Below are positions 55,481 through 64,000 of a stretch of DNA of 64,000 nucleotides, piece after piece. Where the stretch lies: the NCBI GenBank assembly GCA_003586115.2, contig QVOM02000042.1:76675636-76739635 (forward strand), written 5' to 3'. Both the position numbers and the translations under genes were made by a program. The stretch is from Salvator merianae (taxonomy: Eukaryota; Chordata; Lepidosauria; Squamata; Teiidae). Each line of letters starts with the position of its first letter. Positions within the stretch are counted from its first letter, which is position 1. The notes beneath the pieces were generated by a model. The model was not told the DNA's origin. It saw nothing but the letters and a program-made list of their open reading frames with translations, and searched no databases.

Positions 55481-55646
55481 CTCTTTGTTACAAATTTCTC
55501 TTCCAGATCTTTATTGTGAACCATTTCTATCTTATCAAATTGCCATAAAGACTCCAAGTGACATTCTATGTTCAGACAGCTTTCACACAAGCGTTGTTTA
55601 ATTTCACTGTAGTCTCTCTGATTAGTGGAACATTCTGTTAGAAAAT
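55481..55646 (-). CDS. TEX15: TEX15 exon (residues 34-89)
   Basis: The exon is 166 nt and begins with two bases of an Asp codon and ends with two bases of an Arg codon, matching both neighbours. It encodes FLTECSTNQRDYSEI then SLWQFDKIEMVHNKDLEEKF. The WQF...LVHN-(D/E)LE-KF pattern fits the start of the TASOR-like region. The donor is GTAAAT at 55475-55480 on the minus strand. A DIRS-type retrotransposon end lies about 55 nt beyond the donor. Confidence 0.88.
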
Positions 55647-58337
55647 CTAATGTCAAACAAAAACACGACATGAAAATTAAACTTTAAAGAAATTAATGAA
55701 AAATCAAGTTGTGATTGATGAGGATGCCAAACCACAAAGTGGGCAAATTCAAAATATTAGGATAATTACAAAGAAATCTTCCAACAAGTCTTGTTAAAAT
55801 TTAAGGGTTCGGGAAAAAAACTAATGTGACATGATCTTCTGTAAATCAGTGTCTACAATATAAAATTATATTTGATACTGACTAACTGAGCTGGAATGCT
55901 GACATGAAATGTTTATGGGGAGGATGTTTAATATTAGAGACAAAAAACACAATGAAAAACGAACACGACCTTGGGCCACTCATGCTAGAGAAAAGCACAG
56001 GGGAAAGACATAAAAACTAAAATCTCAATATTAAAAATGAAGATACAGGTAGTGAGACATAAGATTTTAGAGGCTGTATATACAAAAGCTCAAGCAGCTG
56101 TCAAAAGTAGGGAGAAAAAGTTTGAAGATTTGAGATACACAGATATTTGAAAGCAATTTATCCTCCTCTTTCTCCTTCCTCTCTCTTCTCCCCACCCCCC
56201 TTTCTCTCTCTCCTTCAGGGACAGATGCCTGTAACCACTTTACTAATACCTCAATTAGTTTCAGCTGGGTAAGAGTGGAATAGACATAGGGTAATGCAGA
56301 CACTGTTAGCCCTGCCATACAGGAACAGGAGCACAGACATTCCTACTATATACAAATGGACACAGATCCCACGAAATATAAGTCAGAAAGGTTTCAAATA
56401 CAGGGAATCTGACCAGAATCCTGGACCCCGTAGAAATCAGATTTCCTCTGCTTATCTCTTGAATAAGCTAACCTGGCTGCTGAGAGTCAGCTCAGGAAAT
56501 TATGCATTAATGGTTAACAAAAGATTGGGCAAGTATGTGGCCATCAAATAGTCCTATTGTTCAAGCCTACATCTTGGGAACTTCTCATTAAGAATGCAAA
56601 CAGCACAATTTAAGCTCATTAACCAGTGTAGTTGTCTGTCTATCTCTCTACGTGACCAAACACACATCTTTGATCAACTAAAAGGAAGTTTGCTCCTTTT
56701 TCTACTTGGGAAAAAGAATATAAAAGTTCAGGTTTTTCTATTAGGAAGTTAGAAGAAGAGATAGAGCAGAGGAAGAAGCATTATAGAGAAGAAGAATGAT
56801 CATCTATCTCAGCCCCATTTTACCTGGCTGAGAGCTGCTTTTACCTCCCTCCTGAAATGGAGAGGGAACAGATTTTTCTAAGGAGCTGCTTGATCCTAAT
56901 GCTTGCTTGCAGTTTCCTTTATTTTCCTTTTTGAGCTGATTTCACTTAAAGAGGGATTCCATATCTCTCTCCATGCCCCTTGGCAAAAGAGTTGTTTTTT
57001 TAAAAGGAGTAAGGGTTGTGGCACCTCATCCACATCTCAGTCTCTGATTTTTAACCCATTTTGCCTGCAAGAGACCTATGCATCTTTTCCCCCAAATCTT
57101 TTTTGGCATGATGAAGATTTACCTGGAGAAGACTACAGATGGGTGAGATTTACCCCTCTAGTGCTAGGAACCTCTCTAGTTTCCATTGCTAGCTTCTTCT
57201 AGACTCTCTCTCTCTTTCTCCCCCCCCCCCCTTTTACACACACTAAATAGGTCTCCTTACTTAAGTTTGGAGCCAAGTCTTTTTCTTTTCCTTTTCCAAG
57301 TGCCATACTACCTATGCTACCTATGAAATTAGCTGAATCTAACAAATTACGTGGTTTATTGCTGTTTCTTTGGATTTCAATCTTTTTGCTGGGTACTAAT
57401 AAAGATGCACCATTCTTTTCAAGGATTACCTCCTCTTTATTTGCATTTTCTGTGTCAATTTAGCGTTATTAAAACCAGCCCCGAAATACTGATCCCTAAA
57501 AAGGTTTAGTGCCTGGGTAAAAACATTTTCCTCAGAGCACGGCCTTTAACAATAGCTATGCATATTTATGCCTTCAGTACAGCCAATATTTAATATCTAC
57601 TAATGTACTAATATTCTGTTTTTTATTGTGCAAATAAAGTGATCTTTTATAACATTTGATTTGACATCATAGTGATATGCATCTCCTCACCACAGTATCA
57701 CACAGTATGGAATATTTAAATTTTTTAAATGAATGGATAAGTTTATTTGGGTCAAATCCAGGACTAACAACAACAACAACAAATCCAGCATCATAACTTT
57801 TAAGTCAAAAAATAAAAACAAGAGTATAAAATCTTATTGTTCAGGCTGAATATCTGGCCAGTTAAGTAATTACTTCCTAACTATAAGGGCACTTGCACAA
57901 AATTTTGTTACATTTCTTGTGACAGTGGTGTTTGTGGCAGACAGCTACACACACACACACCCTTGTGATCTGCCAGGAAATTGACTTAGCACTGGGGTAA
58001 TGTATTTATATTGAATGTCCCTGCAAAATGAACAACAGAAAAATTACATGTTTGGGTGAATCTATTTCACTGAATCTATTTTAAGTTGCAAAGCCAGCTT
58101 CTGTGAGAAGATAGAAAGTTCCTTATTTGGCTAGAATAGGGAACAGTCCTGGGATATAAAAATGTTCTTTGCTACCCAAAAGAGAACAGACAGAATAGAA
58201 GGTGGCTGGGTGCATTGGGTGTCCCTCATCCATCACCTGATTTGCTGTATGGTTGGTGATCTTATGGAAGAAAGCAAAATCCTCCTCTTTTATATATTTC
58301 ACTACTTCTAAAACCCATTTGCACGCACGCGCGCGCG

Positions 58338-58386
<49 letters not shown>

Positions 58387-59636
58387 TTCACAGGCACCAG
58401 AGTAATGTGCTGCAGCCAGATCAAAGCCACAGGAAGGGAAAGGGACCAATAAAACCAGCTCACCTTGGCAGGGCAGCACTTATAAAGCCAATTATAGGCT
58501 GGTTTCAGGCTGGTTCCAGCAAAACACCGACTTTTTGGAAACGGGTTTTGAATATAATACAGCACTAATTAATTTGGCTGTTAAACTATCTGCATCACAT
58601 GTCTAATTTAGATAACACAAGACTACACACATCAAGACCACATATATAGAGAAGAACATAAGAAAAAGACTTTTCAGAAGTGGAAATGAGTTCAGCCTAG
58701 ATGTGGCAATGAAAACAAGGATGAAACCAGCACAAGCAAACATTTAGCTCTGAAGATAGAAGTTTGGGTGGAATAAATAGGTTTCCACTTGAAATTCAGA
58801 ACTTTCAGGAAGATAACAGGAAGATTTTTCTAGAGAAATAAAGCATAAGTTTGGTATTATCACAAGGTTGCATTGTGCTCTAAGCATCACAGACCATTTC
58901 CTTGGATAAAGTTATCATTTCCTTCACAGGGAGAAGACTCCACGGGCATTCATTTGGAAAGACAAAAGGTTAAAAAGGCACTACTGAAAAAGTGAGAAAA
59001 TGTTTTGATGTAATAGAAAACATGCATGTGTAAAGTCAAATAAATAAACAATAGTGTCTACGTGGCTTAATCTCCAGTTTCTACTCAATTTCCTTCCTGA
59101 TATGAGAGATATGATGAACTGGTTCAGTTGGTTTGCAGAGAACAGAGGTGTTCAAAGTGCTCATTACTGAGCTAAACAGCCCTGATGTTTGCATGTCATG
59201 TTTGCATCTGAGCCAAACAGGTATCCATGTTCATCAGGCGGTTTGAAGCAGTTCAAAGGACCTATGTCTTTAAAAAAGGCATATAAAAAGCCTGTTCTGT
59301 TGTTTTTTTTAAGAAGCACCAGGCCACCTTGATACAAGTCAGCAATAAAGATGCTGCAGTAGCTGCTTTACAAATTTTCTGTAAACTTATCTCTTAAGGG
59401 AAATTGCTTGCTGTTGGTCTCACTTAGCCTGGGTGGGTTTATCCAATGAACAATTTTGTCAGATAGCCATTGGAATGACTGGCAGAAAAATGGAATTCCT
59501 AGTTTGAACCCAGCCTAGACATCAAAAACAGTCATCCGTTCCACTTGGCTAAGGAGGAATGAATTATCTCATCCAGGGAAGTTGTTCTGCATGTTTTTTT
59601 AATGACCAAATTTGTCATATAAGCCAATAGTGTCTA
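55647..59636 (-). other. TEX15: TEX15 intron 1, left part
   Basis: A compound microsatellite is at 58321-58388. A stretch at 56700-57500 has a TATAAAA motif (56718), pyrimidine runs and AATAAAG (57399), which could be a solo LTR but lacks defined ends. No exon recognised. Confidence 0.4.
58321..58388. repeat. Compound microsatellite (CG/CA/TA)n
   Basis: GCAC and CGCG dinucleotides pass into (CA)n, then (TA)n with one GTA break. Alternating purine-pyrimidine sequence runs for the full length. Confidence 0.95.
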
Positions 59637-61137
59637 CTGTCATGGCCAAAAGTTTTTGAGACTGATACAAATTTTGTTTTTCACAAAGTTTGCTGCTTCA
59701 ACGGTTGTATATCTTTGTGTCAGATGTTTCTGTATTATACTGAAGTACAATTATAAGCATTTCATAAGTGTTTTAACATTAAGTTCATGCAAAAACTCAA
59801 TATTTACAGTGTTGACCTTCTTTTTCAAGACTTCCGCAATTTGCCCTGGCATGCTGGATATCAGCTTCTGGGCCAAATCCTGACTAATGGCAATCCATTC
59901 TTGTCTAATCAGTGCTCAAAGTTTAGCACAAGTTCTGTGTTTGTTTTTGTCCACTCACTTTTTGAGGACTGACCACAGGTTCTCAACGGAATTGAGATCT
60001 GGGGAGTTTCCTGGCCACAGACCCAAAATTTCAATGTTGTGTTCACCAAGCCACTTAGATATTCCTTTTGCCATGTGACATGGTGCTCCATCATGCTGGA
60101 ACAAGCATTGTTCATCACCAAATTGCTCCTGGATTGTTAGGAAAAGTTGCTCTTGGAGGCTATTTTGATACCATTCTATTTAGGCAAAATTGTGAGTGAG
60201 CCCACTCCCTTGGATGAGAAGCAACCCCACATATGAATGGTCTCAGGATGCTTTACTGCTGGCATGACACGACTCAAGGTAGCGCTCACCTTTTCTTTTC
60301 TGGACAATCATTTTTCCAGATGTCTCAAACAGTCTGAAGGGGACTTCATCAGAGAAAATAACTTAATCCCAGTCCTCTACAGTCCAATCCCTGTAGTTCC
60401 TGCAGAATGTCAGTCTCTCCTTGATGTTTTTCTTGGAGAGAAGTGGCTTCTTTGCTGCTCTTCTTGACACCAGGACAGCCTCCAAAAACATTCGCCTCAT
60501 TGTGCATGTAGATGCAATGATACCTGCCTGCTGCCATTCCTGAACAAGCTCTGTACTGGTGGTGACCCAATCCAGTAGCTGCAGCCTCTTTAGGAGTCGG
60601 TCATGGCCCTTGCTGGACTTTCTTGGGTGCCCTGATGCCTTCTTCACAGCAACTGAACTCACTCCTTAAAGTTCCTGATGATCTGATACATGGTTGATCT
60701 AGATGCAATCTTACAAGCAGCAATGTCCTTGCCTGTGAAGCCCTTTTGATGCAAAGCAATGATGACTGCAAGTGTATCCTTGAAAGTAACCGTGGTTAAC
60801 AGACAAAAGATTATTTCAAGCACTATTCCCCTTTTACAGCAACCCACATGCTCTTATACATTATCAGCTGCCTTGCCCTCAGTAACGCTTTCACCTGAGT
60901 TAATGAAAAGATCACTGAAATGATGTTAGCAGGTGGTTTTGTGACAGGGCTACAATGCAGTGGAAATGGAGGTTTTGTGATTCAGCAGATTTTCATGGCA
61001 AGGAATGACTTGCCAATTTATCTGATTATTCTTTATAAGAATCTACAGTTAATGCAAATTGCCATTAAAAAAACTGAAGCAGCAAACTTTGTAAAAAACA
61101 AAATTTATGTCAGTCTCAAAACTTTTGGCCATGACTG
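59637..61137 (-). mobile_element. Tc1-type DNA transposon, nearly full length, inactive
   Basis: The ends carry inverted repeats: CTGTCATGGCCAAAAGTTTT on the left, and on the right the inverse of CAGTCATGGCCAAAAGTTTT, continuing with GAGACTGA and a shared AAATTTTG. A TA dinucleotide at 59635-59636 fits the target preference; on the right it is changed to CA. The 1.5-kb length is normal for the family. Minus-strand frames cover the whole transposase in order (see the next entry). It lies in TEX15 intron 1 in the gene's orientation. Confidence 0.92.
59780..60850 (-). pseudogene. Tc1-type transposase relic
   Basis: The paired-like DNA-binding part (ALHQKGFTGKDIAACKIASR then STMYQIIRNFKE) ends at a stop near 60660. 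The next frame carries SGHPRKSSKGHDRLLKRL, AAKKPLLSKKNIKERL and WTVEDWD, and a TAA at 60363 follows where Lys is usual. The catalytic region has IFSDE, then FQHDGAPCHMAKG and NSVENLW, so the DD-E acidic residues are still readable. There are at least one frame change and two or three stops, so it cannot make transposase. Confidence 0.88.
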
Positions 61138-62883
61138 CAGCTGGCAAAACAGCAGAATACCTTTGAACCCAGATAAGAGCTCCAAAGCCATTCAATCACT
61201 TGACTAGACCTTTAAAAACACTTTCTGCTCTGCATACTACCTGATGCTTTTATTCTTCTTCCTGGTTAGTATGAGTGAATGAACAACAAATTTAAACACA
61301 CAACACAGATTTGGATAATTATTCTGTCTCCTCCTCCTAGGAAAAGAATCTGGGAACTTCGCAAATTCCTTTTTATTTTTCAGAAAAAAAAACTATTTGG
61401 CTGAAATTTTGCACCTAAAAAGTTATGTAAATCCAGTATTTGAATCAACCAATTGCAATTCTTGGATTTATGTATCTGTCTGCTAGCAGATTTGAGCAGA
61501 AGAGCTTGTAAATTCTGCAAAAAGAAAAGAAGTTTGCAAAGTGCCAAAGCAGATTCTTTTACTGGGAGGCAAAAAACACCTTTTGACAATAATTAACAAT
61601 AAAACTACTATGTTCATCATTACAAGAAGGAATAGAACAACCAAGTGGATACAGGAGAAATTTGCTACACCTAAGGAGTGGCTTGCAATTCCCGTTTCTG
61701 CCCGCATTAAAGGAATTCTTGTCAAACACTATATTACTTTTCAGGGGAAATAACTGACAGACTCTCACAGCATTATGCTGTTACAGCTGATGGCAAAATG
61801 AAGTGAATTGCTGACTTCTCCATGACTCACTCTCACATGACTAAGTAGCAGGAGCGCTCTGAACTGAGAAAGTATTCCAAACTAGTACAAGAGCTCCATC
61901 TGCTTTAAAAGAATTCCCTTCTTCAAAGGAACATTATTCAAAATCACCAAGCAGAAGGCAGACAGTAGAGTTTTGTCTTAACCCGGACAGAAACTCCATC
62001 CATCCCCCAACAACAGTGAAAGACAGAATGATGACAGAGTTTGCTCTGGGCCAGTACCAGTTCAGCTCAAGTAAAGTTGAAGGAAAAAGTAGGTTCTTTA
62101 GCAAGATACTTTGTTCTTTGCTGCTTGTGGGTATGGGCAATAGGCAGGTAAGCTCACAGTTATTCTTTCAGGTTTTCCTACCCTTCTTTCCATAGCAAAA
62201 AGAGCAAACTTCAGTGATGAAAATTAAGTTGTGAAAGAAGAAAATCCTGAGGGGTACAGACAATTGCCTAAGGGGTGGGTGTGGGCCTTCCTGTCACCCC
62301 CTAGGATTCCCATGACAATTCTGGGGCTCCATCTAAAACTTACACAAGTTAGGCCCTGCTAGCCTACCTCACACAGTAGTTTCACTGCTGCAGTCAACTT
62401 TGACCTAAAGCCTCCAAAAGTGGCATGTGAGTCCTGAGGGAGCACCAATAAGGCCCTTGGCAAGTGGCACAGCATTTGGGGGCTGCTCTAAATCTTTATG
62501 AATTTCTTTTTAAATTCTTTACCTGTTCCATAAAAGTTGGAAATTTCCAAAGAAGAAGAAGAAAAACAAAGCTGCATCCAGTTCCCTCAAGACTAAGCTG
62601 AAAACTTCTTAAGGGCCCCCCAACAATTTTGGGGTCCCCAGTGGAACTTTGGCCCTGCTGGCCCCCCTTGCTCTCCTCCATAGTTTCCTGTAATGAACAA
62701 TTCATTGAACTTTCAAACCGAGCTTTGAACTGCTTTGAGCCGTTTGAAGTTCAATTGAAACATGTTTGCAGCTTGTGTAAACCAGAATAAAAAGTTCATG
62801 CATATCCCTAATACTTACTAATGTAATCAATTCCCATTACAATATATTATCAAAAAAAGATGCTTGTTGCAGATCTACTATAC
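61138..62883 (-). other. TEX15: TEX15 intron 1, right part
   Basis: A patch at 62300-62690 (AGGGCCCCCCAACAATTTTG then GGGTCCCC) and GAACC/TTGAA-rich sequence at 62690-62815, ending GTTCATGCATATCCCTAA, look like decayed DNA elements. No exon seen. Confidence 0.4.
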
Positions 62884-63006
62884 CTTTATCAGGTGCTCTT
62901 TTAGGGATGGTAAATTTTTTCAGAACATTTTGGTCTGGCAAAAATAATCCTAATGTATGTGATGTTGTGTTCTTTGGTTTCATCTTATCAGTATTTTATC
63001 TTCAAC
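62884..63006 (-). CDS. TEX15: TEX15 first coding exon; ATG at 62983
   Basis: The start codon reads leftward from 62983 and gives 33 codons (MKPKNTTSHTLGLFLPDQN, then VLKKFTIPKRAPDK) plus one base of an Asp codon. An in-frame TAA lies four codons before the ATG within the same exon, so translation cannot begin further upstream. An acceptor AG is at 63007-63008, so the exon has 23 nt of 5' UTR and at least one untranslated exon lies to the right. The phase matches the exon at 55481. The upstream exon and promoter were not found; they may be near 63500 or outside the window. Confidence 0.82.
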
Positions 63007-64000
63007 CTAAATAGAAAAAAAGGCATAAATTGTTAGGTCTATTCTTTGTTTAACTATTTACTTTATTTCTACACTTGTCCCATCATTGCCAGTTGTTTTT
63101 CTGTTTACAAACTTGCTGTTACTGAAGTAATTCCCACTTTGCAGGATGAATTCTGCTTACAAAATTTGTAGAACATGTTGTAATTGTAATTAAAATATAA
63201 ACACACTTCTCAATTTATATGTCTCTGCTTCTTAGTCTTGAGTTATTAATTTCCAGTTGATTAAACGTGAAAAATCTTTCCAAGAAACATTTTTTACTAA
63301 AAATTTGCATATAGTATTTGTTAACAATTTTCAAACTTTTATTATGATCAGGTTTCTTAATATATGCTAGCCAAATATGAGTCTTTACAGTTAAAAGTTT
63401 AAGGAAGCAGGGTATAGTATTTAGGAAGATCTGTACCTCCTTGCAGAGCACTCCTTAAGAAAACTACAAAACATTTATAAGAGCGCAGAGAGAGGACACT
63501 CACTTTGTTGCTTCAGTTTTTTTATTTCTTTAAGGAAAGTGTATATAACAATGAGAAACAAGTGAACAAGAGTTAGTCCTGAAACTGCACATATTGTAAA
63601 ATCCTTCAAACAATTTAAACTGGGTGATTTATTGAACTCTTAAAAGTGCATCAGACTTCTCTAATTTGATACCGCTGACAGATTTGTCGTGGTTGATATA
63701 GAGAATATGTCAGAGCAGATCAGCAGACAAAAACTGGATTCTCCATTGTGTCACAATTTCGTAGACTCACAGGTTGCCTCCAGACAACAAAAAGAAAATG
63801 CAGAATCCTGCAATTGCCTCTTGCCATCCCTGCCAGATGGCAGGGCAATATCCCAGAGCAAGCCTGGAGCCTTACCATTCTGGCACTCGTTCCCAATGGC
63901 AAACACACACGGAACTGTACTAGCACTGACTCCTGCACTTGCCCAGTGAGTATTTTCATCAGGAAAAAATCTGGAAGCAAGTGCCAGACACGGCAAGGGA
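63007..64000. other. Right edge of window, upstream of TEX15 exon 1
   Basis: The intron or promoter side of TEX15. No untranslated exon could be assigned. A GTGAGT donor-like site occurs on the minus strand near 63505. The stretch from about 63690 to the end is more GC-rich and may be a truncated repeat. Confidence 0.35.

Noticed and set aside
56700..57500. Solo LTR with TATA and poly(A) motifs
   Set aside because: No TG...CA ends, target duplication or internal viral sequence could be defined, so it is noted only as a possibility.

Overview
This is a vertebrate nuclear window, most likely from a squamate reptile (probably a lizard). It is AT-rich, has long introns and GT-AG splice sites, and carries a diverse set of repeats: L2-like, CR1-like and L1 LINEs, a tRNA-derived SINE, a DIRS-type tyrosine-recombinase retrotransposon, Tc1, Tigger and several hAT-like non-autonomous DNA elements. 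I cannot identify the species. The taxon call rests on recognising repeat families and is inference.

Three protein genes are present. (1) The last three coding exons of GSR (glutathione reductase), + strand, at 3102-6667; earlier exons lie left of the window. (2) A complete seven-exon PPP2CB (PP2A catalytic subunit, beta isoform), - strand, from ATG at 21345 to stop at 8229. Its exons join in phase to give a 309-residue protein, and a CpG-rich promoter lies just above 21345. (3) TEX15, - strand. The start-codon exon is at 62884-63006. Four short exons follow, encoding a TASOR-like (PARP-related) N-terminal module. Then comes one giant 5,915-nt exon (32990-38904), which includes two tandem copies of the TEX15 domain. 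One or two candidate tail exons lie at 30191-30328 and 29573-29785. All confident junctions keep phase and give 2,245 codons up to the end of the giant exon.

GSR and PPP2CB are tail to tail, with only about 0.8 kb between their poly(A) signals. From memory, the human order is GSR(-), UBXN8(+), PPP2CB(-), TEX15(-), so this arrangement implies an inversion of the GSR-side block in one lineage.

The rest is mostly introns and intergenic DNA loaded with mobile elements. The clearest are a Tigger relic (about 1240-2600), two tRNA-SINEs (15098-15403, 24806-25109), a hAT-like element nested in another with an exact 8-bp target duplication (23254-23625), an L2-like LINE interrupted by a MITE (44090-46640), a DIRS-like element with terminal inverted repeats (about 50271-55425) and a nearly full-length dead Tc1 element (59637-61137). 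Several lie inside the introns of TEX15, itself a factor in piRNA-guided transposon silencing. I found no clear evidence of a wholly new biological system. The most useful leads are the synteny change, the TEX15 exon structure and tail, the PPP2CA-like start of PPP2CB, and the nested transposons.
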